Positions 34,201 through 46,625 are shown, counted from the stretch's first letter. The stretch: DNA of 54,019 nt from Gnetum montanum (GCA_015680685.1 MNCI01012713.1:1182439-1236457); one strand, 5' to 3'. Numbers and translations are program-made. Notes: generated by a model from the sequence alone, not told the origin.

Positions 34201-34439
34201 TTAGCTTAAGGGGCTCTTACTTAAACTTCTCAAGGATTTCCAACTTCCCCTAGTTGATATTTGCAAGGTCAAGACTTGGAAGTTGGCAATGCACTTGCTC
34301 CAATGTGTCTATGCTATCGATGTAAGCGCAAGTCAAACCCTCAATTGGTTCCATGCACATAGTTGATCTGCTCTCTTGATCAGTTGTTAGCCACTAGGTG
34401 CCTTCCTATCTTGTGGCTGCTGCATACAGGCATCTTTGT

Positions 34440-34930
34440 ATATTAGTCACTTGTGTGCACACTGATTGCATGTAGGCAATGTTAAACGTTGCACGAACCA
34501 TGACTTCTGCACGCAATTACACCCTGAGTCACTGTATGCGATGCATGGAACTTTCTTCTTCTTGATCTTTCCAAATGTATTTTCCTTTGATATTTCTAGG
34601 GAAAGATTACGGATTCCTAGGCGCACGTCAACTATGCTTAGCCATGCTCTTCCCATTATGATTGGGAAGTCCCCCTTACCGTTGTTCACTTGAATCACTA
34701 GGAAGTTGGCTGGATACAACCATCCATAAACAGTGGTGATAATGTCCTCCACTAGTTCCAATAGGACAGTGATGGATTGGTCGACCAACTCTAAACAAAT
34801 GTTACTCTTTTTTAGCAAAGGCAGGTTCTAGGCCTTGTACATTTCTTGAGAAATCAAGTTGACACTAGAATCTAAATCCAAAAAAGCTTTGCACAGCTCA
34901 TTTCTAGTGATTTGTAGATATATTAAAGGA
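34440..34930 (-). pseudogene. Element B protease remnant
   Basis: The frame reads CKAFLDLDSSVNLISQEMYK, the counterpart of the DLGASVNLIP active-site motif of Athila/Tat-type proteases. It goes on, after a stop, to LLKKSNICLELVDQSITVLL, FPIIMGRAWLSIVDVR (the family's (I)(L/M)GRP(F/W)L region) and GKIKKKKVPC. The same order occurs in element C at 41640-42060, which supports the reading. Confidence 0.75.
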
Positions 34931-34969
34931 CTCCTAGAATCAGAGAATTTCCTAGGAAGATGGCCAACT

Positions 34970-37440
34970 TTTATCTAATTGGTGACGGCATGAGTTAACA
35001 TGACCATATGTGTTGAGTGCGGTTTTTGGGTTGACGGGAGCTTCGAAGATTCAAGTGATAATGAGGCAGTTGAAGAATTAGCCACTTGTGGTTGCAAGGG
35101 CTTAGTTGGACTGTTGGTTCTAAAGAAAGGTCTTTTCTTCATGTGGTTGTTAGAACCAACAGTAGGTTGAGGGTTAATAGCCCTTGTGATGTTACATTGC
35201 TGTGGCTGGGTAGGGAGTTCACCCTGCATAGCTAGAGTAGGTGGTAATGGAGTTAAGGGTGGAAGAGGTGCAGCTGGATGAGAAGGATGGTATGTTTATG
35301 GAACATCACCCCTAGGAGAAGGAGTCCTATAATACTCATGAGCTTGGTAGTGAGGTTGAGGAGTAACATAACCAGTAGAGTCATGTGGAGAGATTGGCTG
35401 CTACATGTAATATCCATATGGGTCAGGTTTCTGGTAAGGATACTGTTGCCTTGGTGGTGGCATTCCCCATGGCTGTGGATACTACCATTGTTGATACTGC
35501 TTGATCAGTTGTGGTGGAGTTTCACTTGGATAATACATTAAGGGTTGGTGGAATTGTCTTGAGTTACCTTGAGGATAAGGTAACCTTTGGGGTGTTTGCC
35601 TTTTTTTTAATCGTGGATTGAGTGCATACACCCCAGAATCCTATAGATGTGAGAGTATAGGGAAACATCCCTTAGGATGGTCATATTGGCATATCTTGCA
35701 TCCACTATCATTGTTTGTATCTGAATCCACAATCTCTTTGATAATGGCAACTTTGCCCTTACCCTTGTTACGTGCATGTTCAGTTTCTCGCTTTTTTCTT
35801 TTTTTGCGATCACTACCTTGCTCTCTAGACTCCTCTACTATTTTAAGAACGGTTTGAAATTTTTCATCTAGGGAATCCCACATTTGGTCTACCTTTGCCA
35901 ATACTTTCGATGCTAATTTTTCGATAGGCAAGGTTTTCTTATTCACCATCTCTTCAAGTGGTGACTCTTCTTCATCCTCACAGAATCTTACTCCCCTCTT
36001 TCAGAGGGAAGGATTTTTGTTATATTCCTCCACACTCTCTCTTTTCCTTAACTCACCTTCTTCTTTAGCAACTTGCTCCAATAATCTTTGAACTTGATGG
36101 ATCCTAAGCTCAGATAGCCTCCCTTGGGCATACATCCTAGGGTTCTTCGCTTTTCATGCCTAAGCCCATCTACAAGATGGTGTAGTTGATCTCTTTGTGA
36201 ATAACCATGGCTAGGACAACAATGTAACAGTGCATAATATTGGCCCATGGTAGCATCCAAGGGTTCATGGCCTCCTTGTTTCCATCCTTGGATTTTCTTT
36301 CATAGGCTGGACACTCGGGAGTACGTTTGGTACTTATCATTGAATAATTCTAACATGGTACTCCACCTATGAATGGATTCCAATTCTAAGGACTCTCCAC
36401 TTCCTTAACTAGTGTCCATGGAAACAACTTAAGTTTTTGCCATTCACTTTCTATGTTTTGTAAGGCACATGCATCATGAAATGCTTGTAGATGATTTTGA
36501 GGATCAGCGTTGTAACCCCCTTCAAATTGTGGGATGTTGTTCATGTCTAATCTCTTGATCCTACTATCTTTTTGGTGCCTTGTTGGGATCCTAACAACCT
36601 TAGGTATGTCTAGCATACTTTGAGTAGCGAGTAAAGGTTCATCATGATCATCCCATCTGTGGCGTCTATGATGCCTATGTTGTTCCCGAATTTCCCTTCT
36701 TTCACAGTGTATTTCTCTAGAGTGCCCTCGTCCCCTTTCTTGACTATTCTGTCTACAGCTCCCATTTCACTTACCCTTATCCTCATGGTCTTTTTCTTTG
36801 TGACTGCATCCAGATACTGAAGGAGATGGTGAAGGAGATGATGAAGGTGAAGAAGAAGGAGGGCTATCACCATGTCGGTGCCTACTTCCTTCTCTTCGGT
36901 GGTTGCAGCCTTGATTGCGGTTATGATTGAAACATCCATCTTTGTCATGTGTTTATATTCCTTTTTTAGACCCTTTGTGTTTGTTAGTACTAGAATTTGT
37001 ATTATGGATAGTTGAGTAAATATTCTGATACAAAACCCCTTGATCGAAGTCAACAGGAGGAACATCATTGTGTGGGCGATTGCCTGAGGTAGGTTCACCA
37101 CCCTCATTTTTGCTTAGGACATGTGGAATGTTCTGTGACATCTTTCCCTTCATGGATTCATGACATCTCTCCTGTTGTAAGTCCCTTTGACATTGTGCCT
37201 TCATGGATCGATACTCTCTTGAGTTGTGATCATGCATAACGTACTTTGCCTGTAAGTGCTGCATGCCAATTCGTGTGAGATCATGAAGAAGCATGCTTGG
37301 GAATGAATGATTGAGAGGTAACACTATGTTACCTTCTAAATCTTGCCAATGCAACTGTTCATCTTGGTGGATGATAAAGGTAAAGTTTGGTACATATTCA
37401 TCAGGATGAACATATACCACACGAAACTATTGAGGGACTG
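34970..37440 (-). pseudogene. Element B gag remnant
   Basis: The start region is open at 37420-36953 (MVYVHPDEYVPNFTFIIHQD onward). The Gag core follows, with FEGGYNADPQNHLQAFHDAC and ESEWQKLKLFPWTLVKEVES (36616-36386). Further blocks lie at 36260-36050, and a conserved helical block KVDQMWDSLDEKFQTVLKIV at 35900-35830. A knuckle-like CKICQYDHPKGC sits near 35700, with spacing C-X2-C-X3-H-X3-C instead of the usual C-X2-C-X4-H-X4-C. A Gln/Pro/Ser-rich linker (35229-34975) leads to protease. Frameshifts separate the blocks. Confidence 0.75.
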
Positions 37441-37459
37441 GCGGATTATCATGTGTATT

Positions 37460-37582
37460 GTGCCTTCGGTTGTTCCCTATATTAGACCTAGGCGGTGAAA
37501 CACTTTAGTATGAAGAAGGANGTGCCTCCGGTTGTTCCCTATATTAGACCTAGGCGGTGAAACACTTTAGTATGAAGAAGGA
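37460..37582. repeat. 61-base duplication around an N
   Basis: Bases 37460-37520 and 37522-37582 match except at one position, and a single N stands at 37521. This is the same arrangement as at 6548-6695 and most likely an unclosed assembly gap whose ends overlap. It lies in the gag leader of element B. Confidence 0.85.
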
Positions 37583-37671
37583 GATATGATTGTCTATTTA
37601 GTGTGAAATGTATTGTTATTTACTATTTTTCTTTAACCAACCCCAAGGGTTCGTTCCAATAATGTGAAAGA
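37583..37671 (-). other. Element B leader, no clear primer site
   Basis: Directly after the 5' LTR (minus strand) the sequence reads TCTTTCACATTATTGGAACG and then AACCCTTGGGG. The TTGG...GGGG outline is where a primer-binding site should be, but it does not match the tRNA-Asp-like site of element C well. It may be decayed or use another tRNA. Confidence 0.4.
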
Positions 37672-38490
37672 TGATGAGTGGTGAGGTATCCCTATGCTCA
37701 ACCATATGAAGACAAGTGTCCACACATGACCTGGTTAAATTCCAAGGACTAAGTGCTTATGTGCCTTTGTGGAACAAGAATGGATTGATCAATCGTTGTC
37801 TTCCCAAGCTTACTTGTATGTCACGATTGTATGATTAAGTAAACTTGAGGCATATGATTTTTATAATTAGTAACTAATCAATGGTTTTTATGTTCTGTTG
37901 CTAATAAGGGAGGAGAGAGATAACTAAGTAACTAATTTAATTTAACTACTTATTAATTAGGCTCTAACTGATCCTAACACCAGTATTCGTTCTCACTTTC
38001 CGCACACATCTTGAACCAGTGCAATACTACCAGGATTACCAAATGCTAATTGTTACTGGGTTACCAAATGTTGCATGCATGCTCAAAGTGATCGTACTGT
38101 GTGTGCTTACTCAGAAGAGTTGTAGGGTGAGAGAGAATCATTAATTAACTAAGGAAAGAATTAAGTAGTAGTAATTAACATTAATTAATCTATTTTGAAT
38201 GCTATAAGGTTGATCACAAAGTTCATCTTTATTGCCGTATACAAGGTGTGCTCAGGTACACAATGCTTGAATAAAGATCCATTCACTTTATAACTCCTAC
38301 TGTGGGCATGTAGAAATAATTCTAACTCTAAGAGGAAGAAAAGGCAAGAGTTTGGGTAAGGGACTAAGACTAACTATCCAAACCAAGTGCATCCACCTCT
38401 TATTTATAGGCAATGAGGCAGGCTATGATATCGCATACGTGATATCGCATGGAAGGCCATGATATCGCGGGGCAATATCGTGGCTCATCA
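37672..38490 (-). mobile_element. Element B 5' LTR
   Basis: It runs from TGATGAGTGGTGAGG at 37672 to GGCTCATCA at 38490 (plus-strand view). It pairs with 27735-28532 over its whole length, including the GATATCG words, the TATA box (CTTATTTATAGGC, about 38400, in plus view) and an AATAAAG region. It is followed at once by the target duplication CTTAG. Confidence 0.9.
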
Positions 38491-38495
38491 CTTAG

Positions 38496-38850
38496 TAACC
38501 CAGCAACGTTATAATGCATTCAAGATGTGTATGAAAGGTGGGGTCGAATACTTGTGTAAGAATTAGTTTAAGGCATTAGATAGTTTATTAGATTAATTAA
38601 TACTTAATCACTTTGTTTTATACTTAGACTAAAATAGATAAAAGATAAAATTATACAAATCATGTGCCTTAGTTACACTTAACCATACATTTGTACTTAT
38701 ACAAGTGGAACCAAGAAGACAATGATCATGTCCTTAGATTCACTATCTTAGATACTTTGCCTTTAGAAAACTAAAGTTTACGAAATTTGACTAGATTGCG
38801 GGTGAATGCTTGTTATTCATATGATCATAGGGTATACTTGTCGCTCATCA
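38496..38850 (+). mobile_element. Element C 5' LTR, right part (R/U5)
   Basis: It resumes element C's LTR at TAACCCAGCAACGTTATAAT after element B and ends CTTGTCGCTCATCA. It aligns with 50612-50967. Together with 27285-27734 it makes an LTR of about 805 bases. Confidence 0.9.
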
Positions 38851-38870
38851 TTGGTGCCATTGTCGAGGAC
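38851..38870 (+). other. Element C primer-binding site
   Basis: TTGGTGCCATTGTCGAGGAC directly follows the 5' LTR. It equals the tRNA-Asp-type site of Athila-like elements (TGGCGCCGTTGCCGGGGA) with a handful of C-to-T or G-to-A changes, as expected after decay of methylated DNA. Confidence 0.75.
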
Positions 38871-39089
38871 TTTAGTTAGCTATGTGTGCTACCTAGGAAG
38901 TTAGTGAAATCATTCAATGATGTTGTAATAGATCCTAAAGTTAAAATCATAAGACAAATAATAATAACACTTGCACACTATTTTCCTTAAGAACTAACAT
39001 TGCTTCTTCTCATAGGGGAGACTCTCCATCACCATTTGTAAGCGAATCCAATAAAAAAAAAACAAGAAGACCACAAGACACCAATTCCC

Positions 39090-41630
39090 CAATAGTTTAA
39101 GGTGGTCTATACTCATCTAAATGAGCATACTCTAGACTTCACCTTCATCCTACATCAGGATGAGTAGCTGTGGTGGAGGAACATGAAAGGCAACATCATG
39201 TTACCCCTCAATCGATCTATTCCTGCAATGCTCTTGAACAATCTTATCAGGCTGGGCATTATTGGACTCAATTCTAAATATGAAGTGCAAGATCATGCCT
39301 ATTGGGATTATTATCTCATAGAGGCACATAAAAAGAAAGATTAGCATATGGAAGCTCAATATGAGGTCACAAAAGGCAAAAAGGGCCCTATCAACTTTTT
39401 CCTACAGACACACAAAGAAGGGGAGGACTTTTTGGGGAGCTCTCAATACACTAATTCTCCTCCTCTCTTTGATAAGAATATCCTTAACCAGCAAATACAG
39501 TCAACTGCAACCAACCTTGATTTTGAGAATAATGGATTCCATGATCAAAGAGCCTCGAAAGGGGGTAGCTAGGGCAGAAATGAGGACAAGCACCAAGACA
39601 AGGATAAACATGATGATTGTGGTAGGGACCAGAGAAGAAGAAGTAGCAGACATCACATTGGTGGTGGCTCCCCTTCCTCTTCACCTTCTTTATCCTCATT
39701 GTCTTCCTTCTTTAACTCTAATCAGAGCTATAGAGGCAATAAGGACCATGATAGAGGTGAGCGATGAGATCGGGATGATCATCGATCCCACCCTAATGAT
39801 AAAGACTGCGAGCATGAGTAGAGTGGAGATGATCATAATAGAGAAAGAGTAGATAGTAGGGATCATCATAGGCATCATGACCATGATAGAGGCCATCACA
39901 ACCACTATGACTATGATGAGCCTCTATTGGAAATAAGAAACATGGTAAACATTGTAGAGACTATTAGGATCCCAACAAGGCATGTGAAAGATAGTTGAAT
40001 TAAATGGTTGGACATGAATAATATTTCCAAGTTTGAGAAAGGGTATAATTCAAATCCACAAAACCACTTGTAAGCATTTCATGATGCTTGTGCCTTACAA
40101 AATGTGTAGAATGAATGGCAAAAATTAAAGATGTTTCCCAAGATACTTATCAAGGAAGCTGAAAGTTGGTACTAGTTCTTGGAACTGGAAACAATTCAAA
40201 GGTGGAGTATGATGCTTAAACTACTTAATGACAAGTATCAGACATACTCCCAAGTGTCCAACTTGAGAAGGAAAATCCAAGGATGAAAATAAGAAACTCA
40301 TGAATCCTTGGATGTAGCTATGGGTAGGTACTACTCTTTGTTGCACCAATGCCAAGGCCATGGCTACTCTCAAAGGAACCAACTATGCCATATCATAGAT
40401 GGGCTTTAAACTAAAATAAGGAGAACTCTTGGGGTCTATGCCCAAGGAAGGCTTTTGTAGCTCATTAGATCGAAGGGCTAATTGAGTAGGTAGCTAAGGA
40501 AGAAGGTGAACTAAGAAAGAGAGAAAGTGTAGAAGAGTATAACAAGAACCTCACTCTCCACAAAAGGGAGGTCTGTTTCTGTGACAATGAGGAGGAGGCA
40601 CTAATTAATGAAGTGGTGCAATGAAAAACCTTGCCAATACAAAAATATGTATCTAAAATATTGACCAAGGTTGACAAAATGTGGGACTCCTTGGATGAAA
40701 AATTTCAACTGGCTCTAAGAATTATTGATGAGAATAAAGATCAAGGAGGTAGTGAACATAATAGAAGGAAGAAAAAGGAAGTTGAATGTGCCCATCATAA
40801 GGGTAAGGGAAAAGTTGCAGCAGTAGAAGAGGTTGTGAATTCTGAAATAGATGATGATGGATGTGACATCTATTAGTATGAACAACCTAAGGAATGTTTG
40901 CCCAATTGTGTCACACTTGTAGGAATCTAAGATATATGCATTGAATCCTAGATTGGCTAAATGGAAAGCACCTAGGAGGTTGCCTTATCTCCAAGGTAAC
41001 TATTAGTAGTTCTACAAACAATCCTACTATTTGAGTGGAGCACCACCTCAATCTCATGAGTAGTATTAGTAGTGGCAACACCCACAGTCATGGGGGATGC
41101 CACCACTAAGGCAGTAGTCCCCTTATCGCCAGACAGATTTGTACGGGTATTGCATTCAGCAACATATCTTTCCATGTGACTCTTCTAGTCATGCTTCCTT
41201 CCAACACCACCACTACGCTCATGAGTATTATAGAGCACCATCTTCAAGGGGGAAGTCCCCATTTCCTTATTATCCTCCTCATCATTCCACTCCTACACCT
41301 TCACCTACAACTCCTCTTCTACTTGCTCCATCTATGTAGGGAAAAATACTAGCCTAGTCGCAACAAAGAAATGCTACAAGGGTTGTAAACTTACAGCTAG
41401 TTTCTCAACCAAGTGGTTCTGATATTAAGCCTTGAAAAAGATCATTTTTCAAAATCAATAGCCCAACAAAGACCTTACAAAAACCTGTGCTACTAACCCT
41501 GCTTCTCCCACATCCTCTAAAATGTCTCTTGAGAACCTTTCAAATTAAAATGCTTCCAAACTACACACTATAACGTTAACCCATGTAGTCATTGATTAGA
41601 TAAAGGTTGGCCATCTTTCCTAGAAGATAT
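39090..41630 (+). pseudogene. Element C gag remnant
   Basis: Blocks parallel to element B's gag can be followed. HPTSG-like sequence and GNIMLPLNRSIP stand near 39170-39230, the Gag core with KFEKGYNSNPQNHL near 40030-40080, and VDKMWDSLDEKFQLALRIID at 40667-40726 in an open stretch (40631-40873). The cysteine knuckle is degenerate: a stop stands inside DIY*YEQPKECL at 40870-40900. Open frames at 39348-39852 that look Arg- or Met-rich are mostly out of register with the Gag core. Confidence 0.65.
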
Positions 41631-41635
41631 TTGAT

Positions 41636-42390
41636 CTTGAGAGTTCCATCATCTATTTGCATGTTGTAGGAAATAAACCTTGTAAGGTTCTTCTAGACTC
41701 AGGTTCTAGAGTTAACTTAATATCACAAGAGATGTATAAAGCCTGAAACCTACCTCCACTCAAGAAGAGCAACATTCACTTAGAGTTGATGGATCAGTCC
41801 ATAACTATTCCCTTGGAATTGGTGGAGGACATTGTGACCAATGTTTGTGGATGGTCCTATCCTACTGACTTCCTAGTGATCCTTGTGGATAAATGCAAAG
41901 GGGACTTCCCTACCATTATGGGAAGAGCATGGATAAGTACCATTGATGCATAGTTGAGGATACAAGACCTCTCCTTGAAGATTTCCAAGGAGAATGAATT
42001 TAGAAAGATTAAGAAGAAGCATGTTCCATGCATTGTGTACAATGACACAGGGTGCCACTGCATGCAGAAATTATGGACTATTCAAAGCACAATCCTCACA
42101 GCATGCATGCAATATGCAGATGTTATGGAAATTCAAAGGTGCCTATACATAGCAATCATAAAATAAGAGGGCATCCAGTGGCTGACAACTAAAATAGAGA
42201 GTAGCTTAACATTATGCATGGAACCAATTGAGAGTCTCATGAGCTCTTATGTAGAAAGCATAGACTAATTGGAGTGGGTACATCATTAACTCTCTGAAGA
42301 ATAAGGTGAAATTAATTGAAGGAAATTAGAAATCCCTAAAACATTCAAGTAGGAGCCCCTTGAGCTAAAGGATTTACTAGTAGGCATGGA
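41636..42390 (+). pseudogene. Element C protease remnant
   Basis: KVLLDSGSRVNLISQEMYKA (about 41683-41745) holds the D-S-G protease signature. KKSNIHLELMDQSITIPLEL and FPTIMGRAWISTIDA follow, then KIKKKHVPCIVYNDTG. Three or more stops interrupt. The block order and spacing copy that of element B. Confidence 0.75.
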
Positions 42391-43300
42391 GTATGCCTTC
42401 TTAAACAATGGTAAGCCAATCATCACCAATGCCACACTTGCTCATGAAAAAAAGAAGAAGCTGTTGGAAGTTATCAACAATTGGCCAACCATCTTTGCTT
42501 GGTCATATCCTGAGCTCACTAGAATCAATCCTAGGATATGCCAACATAGGATCTATATAGACTCCTCCAGAAAACCAAAGAGGCAACCACAGAGGAGATT
42601 AACTCCCAAGCTTAAATGGATTATCAAGGAAGAAATTGAGCAACTCCTGGGGTTTATTTACCCCATTGTGGATAGTGAGTGGATTAGTCCACTTGTTATA
42701 GTGCCAAAGAAAGGAGGTACATGGAGGTTATATATTAATTTTAGGCTATTGAACATGGTAACTTACAAGGATCACTTTTTTTTTCATTTATTAACCAAGT
42801 GTTGGACATAATAGCAAGGCATTACTACTATAGCTTTCTGGATGGGTATAGTGGATATAACCAAATCCATAGTTCATTGGAGGATCAAGCCAAAACAACA
42901 TTCACAAGTCCTTGGGGAACTTTTGCATATAGGAAGATGTCCGTTGGTTTGTGCCATGCTCCTACCACATTTTAACACTTCGTCCTCACATCTTTCAATA
43001 GTAGATCAGTAGAGGGATGGAGGTCTTCATGGATGACCTAAGGAACTACATTTGAGCAAGCCTCGGATCATTTGAAGTAAGTGTTAAAAAAATGTATGGA
43101 GACAAACCTTAGGCCCAACTAGCAAAAGAGTTATTTGATGGTCCAAGAAGACACTGTATTTCTAGCAAGGGAATTAAGGTAGACTTGGAAAAGATAAGGG
43201 TCATCCAAGGAATTACTAGATAGCTTGAAACTATTAAATATGTGAAGTTATTACTTAGACACACTAGTTATTATAGGCATTTCATTGAGAATTCTTCTAA
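42386..43300 (+). pseudogene. Element C reverse transcriptase remnant
   Basis: An open stretch (42386-42808) reads WSYPELTRINPRICQHRIYI, then LTPKLKWIIKEEIEQLLGFI and WISPLVIVPKKGGTWRLYIN. A frameshift in a T-run at 42775-42785 moves to FLDGYSGYNQI and GTFAYRKMSVGLCHAPTTF (42838-42973). The active-site box is MEVFMDD at about 43020, followed at once by a stop. The thumb is deteriorated. It cannot make a working enzyme. Confidence 0.85.
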
Positions 43301-43925
43301 AATTACCAAATCGTTGGTAGATCTCCCAAAGAAGGATGCACCATTTCTTTGTACTAAGGAATGCGAGCATTCTTTCCAGCACCTTAAGTAGAAACTCATA
43401 GAAATAATAATCCTATGAGCTCCTGACTAGTCCAAACCCTTCCACATTATTACAAATGCATCCAACTAGGTCTTAGGAGTTGTGCTGATACAGTTGGATG
43501 ATAAAAAATTTTCATATTACATCCACTATGCTAGTAGAAGCATTATGAGATCACAACTCAATTACACCACGACTGAAAAAGAACTCATGGTAGTGGTGTA
43601 TACTCTAGAGAAATTTAGGCACTATGTTCTTGGGTAGAAGAAGTTTGTGCACACTGAGTGCTATTAGGTTCCTCATGACAAAACCAATGGTGAGCCCTTA
43701 TGTTATATGGTGGCTGGTGATCCTGCAAGAGTTTGGTCTTATGATGATGGACCAAAAAGGGACCAAGAATGTGGTAGTTGATCACTTGTCTTGGTTACGG
43801 TTGGACAACAAAGAGGAGAAGAGCCGACTCTTAGGCCAATTTCTTGATGAACTCCTCTTGCTAGTGCTATGAACAAACAAGACCCCAAGGAGGTCAATTA
43901 GTATGAGCCTATCCTATCCTATCTC
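43300..43925 (+). pseudogene. Element C RNase H remnant
   Basis: KKDAPFLCTKECEHSFQHLK begins the domain. SYYIHYASRSIMRSQLNYTT and KELMVVVYTLEKFRHYVLG (43570-43635) are typical of gypsy RNase H. The spacer GTKNVVVDHLSWLRLDNKEE lies at 43765-43825. Stops and a missing stretch near 43640-43690 break it. Confidence 0.8.
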
Positions 43926-43929
43926 CTTA

Positions 43930-45080
43930 CTCAGGAGATGCCACAAGGGTGGAACCACAAGAGGAAACAATAGTTTGTTCACCAGGCTAAACACTTCATG
44001 GAGATCAATGGTAACTTTTACAAGGCTTACATGGATGACCTAGTTCAATGGTGCATTCTTGATGCTGATCAATTATGAGTCCTCCAAGCACATGAGGGCA
44101 CTTGTGGGGATCACTATGCTAGGATGTGAACAACAATTAAGATCCTCATGGCAGAATATTATTGGCCAACACTTTTCACGGATGCCCATCACTTCGTCTA
44201 CTCTTGTGATTGATGTCAACATGATGGGGAAATAACAGCTTGTATGGAAGGGCCCCAATAATGGATCCAACCATTGGAGCCTTTCAACCTCTGGGGAATT
44301 GACTTTATGGGGCCCATAAACCCCATGTCCAATGGGAAGGCCTACATAATTGTAGCTGTTAACTACTATACAAAATGAGTAGAAGCTGTGGTCATCATCT
44401 ACAATGGCCCAGTTTGTACAACAATATGTTGTAAATAGGTTTGGCATGCCAAGGACACTTATTTCTAATAATGGGACATACTTTATGGGCACCACTTTTC
44501 AAAAACTCATGGTAATGGTCAAGTTGAAGTCACTAATAGGGAGATAACCAAAATACTAATAAAAAAATTAGTAAGTATAGGAAAGATTGGAGCTCTAAAC
44601 TCAACGATGTCATTTGGCTCTATTGTTCAACATGAAAACTCTTTACAGGATACTCTCCCTATGAGCTCATGTATAGAAAGCTTTCAACACTTCCTATCCA
44701 AGAAAAACTACATACATTATCAACTACATGTGACCTCAACTTGGACCTAAGTTTAGCATAGAAAGAACAATTGATGAATCTCAATGTACTAAATGAGAAT
44801 CGATTAGAAGCCTTATCATCTGATGAAGTGCATAAGGCATACAACAAACAACACCATGACCTTAGGATTAGAAAAGTTAAATTTTAACCAAGAGATAAGG
44901 TGCTTTATTGGAATCCCATGCACATACCTCAATGAACTAAGTTTTAAACATTATAGAAGGACCCATATATCACCTATGAAACCTTCTATCTAGGGCCATG
45001 TTAATCTACTAGCTTGCCAACCCAAACAAGAAACTATTAGTCAACACTCAAGAAATAAAACCTTTCCATGAACCAACAAT
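43930..45080 (+). pseudogene. Element C integrase remnant
   Basis: The zinc region is visible as HEGTCGDHYARM (44092-44127) and YSCD.CQHDGE (44200-44230). The core begins [20 protein letters not shown], which holds the first catalytic Asp. The second acidic motif reads LISNNGTYF, so its Asp has become Asn. Then about 30 codons are lost at 44500, where the frame jumps into VEVTNREITK. The C-terminal part (SYPMSSCIE.., TIHYQLHVT) is in shifted frames to about 45080. Clearly inactive. Confidence 0.85.
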
Positions 45081-46560
45081 AACCAGTGACACGAATGCCT
45101 CAATGGATAGACATGCTCATTCAATCTTTTGGATCTTCTCCTTTCAACTCATTCATGGGGAAAATGTCCATCCATGCTGATATTAAATAAAGTGGCTCCT
45201 TAGTTTTTCATTTTTTTATTTTACAACATTCTTAGTATGTTTTTCATTTTCTTGAGTCTTTTCCAATTTTTCTACATTTTGCCTTATTTTTATTATTTGA
45301 TTTTTTCTTACATTTCTTCATTTTTTCTTTATTATCATTAGGACTTGGTGCAAGCTCCAAATGCTATCAATGATGGTTGAAAGTTTAACAATTATTTGAG
45401 TGCAAATGGTTAGATTTTATTTTGGAATTTTGATGTTTACTAATGGTACATTGATTCTTTTCATGTTAACAAGCAGTGAGCCCATGTCATTAGTCACTCC
45501 ACTCAACTCTAGGATGCTTTCTTATTTTGGAAATATGAGGTTCCCTATTAATAAAAAACTTATAATAGATTGGTGACCTTTGTACTTTCCAAACTCGGGA
45601 ATGAATTAAGTTGATGGACAAGGATGTGACTTGAAAAGGATTTGTCACTTTTGTACCTACCTACCCTCTAAGTTACATGAGTGTCCCCATGGACTTCTCA
45701 CCATTTTGTTGTCAACTAATAACAGGAAGCAATGTCTTTGCATGGTGTCATTCCCACTTAGAAGAAAAAAATAATAATGATGGGAATTCAAAGCACACCC
45801 CTTAGACACAATAATAGGCTACAAGCACTAGTTATGGGGTTGGAAAGACATGTTACCCATGCTTGAAGGCACCCCTCTAACTAAGGCCCTCTTCACTTCT
45901 TGGTTCTATTTTCTTCTTCTTTAGGAATGCTGAGTGGTTTGTGAGGATGTAATGGTCTAAGTGTTGATGCGAAGTCACTAGAAGTGAATGGTCTTAATTC
46001 AGACTAAGCAAGGAAGTTCTCAGGTCCTAATTAATCACATCTTTCACAAGGGACTTCACGTGACCACCATGGGAAACTCCATTCCATGTTCTCTCTCATC
46101 CATCACTTCTTTCCATTAACCACCTCACTACCTCTTTTCATGATTATTTTGATGAGTTCATTAATAAAAAATTTATATTCTTTAATGACTTTCTTGGTGA
46201 TTGAGTTTTTAACAATCTACAATCATTAATCATTTGTGGGGTCAACGAACTCCATGGTTTGAGGGCATGTAAGGGCATGAGCTTACTATAGGGAGGATCC
46301 ACTTGCATACTACTTGGTTGAGATGGTTAAACTCCTTATCCCTTAGTCATTTTTCTTTCAAAATCTCATATTTGTCACCACGATGCATCTAGTTTTGCAC
46401 TTCTTAACTAATAATCTCCTAGTTAAATCTCCTTTTTTGTGCATTTTCTAAGCCCTCTTCAAGCATTTCTTAGTATTCTAGGCTTTTTTGGCTTTCTTTG
46501 AACTCTAATTTTCATTTCAAAACTCCTTATTTTTACTTATTTTTTCAAGTGAAAAATTTT
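45081..46560 (+). other. Element C post-pol spacer
   Basis: T-rich near 45190-45330, otherwise without a coding frame. Much of it (about 45400-46340) has a counterpart in element B (30530 down to 29200), so it is an old part of the family and not a later insertion. Confidence 0.6.
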
Positions 46561-46569
46561 TGTCTTGTA

Positions 46570-46625
46570 GCTGCATTGACACATCCCCATCGACGTAGCG
46601 CAAAAAGCCTATAAATAATGGTGGG
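46570..46625 (+). promoter_or_regulatory. Possible internal promoter of element C
   Basis: CCCATCGACGTAGCGCAAAA is followed by GCCTATAAATAATGG, with TATAAATA at 46610-46617. The pairing of a TCGACGT word with GCCTATAAATA is the same as in the U3 of the solo LTR at 9862 (CGTCGACGTGG... CCTATAAATA). It sits about 400 bases before the ATG of the post-pol gene. Element B has no such box at the aligned place. Promoter activity is inferred only. Confidence 0.4.

Larger units (their letters stand above)
27735..38490 (-). mobile_element. Element B: Ty3/gypsy retrotransposon nested in C
   Basis: CTTAG stands at 27730-27734 and again at 38491-38495, and both sides resume element C's LTR. The LTRs (27735-28532, 798 bases; 37672-38490, 819 bases) share TGATGAG...CTCATCA ends, and by eye differ at roughly 13 of the first 190 aligned positions. 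Reading the minus strand: 5' LTR, gag, protease, RT, RNase H, integrase, post-pol remnant, G-run and 3' LTR. A solo LTR (D) sits inside. It is the same family as C but inserted later. Confidence 0.92.

Noticed and set aside
35278-35541. 87-codon plus-strand frame rich in Trp and Arg
   Set aside because: Antisense shadow of the Gln/Pro-rich gag linker of element B.
44073-44495. 140-codon minus-strand open frame
   Set aside because: It is the antisense shadow of the element C integrase, whose motifs are clear on the plus strand.
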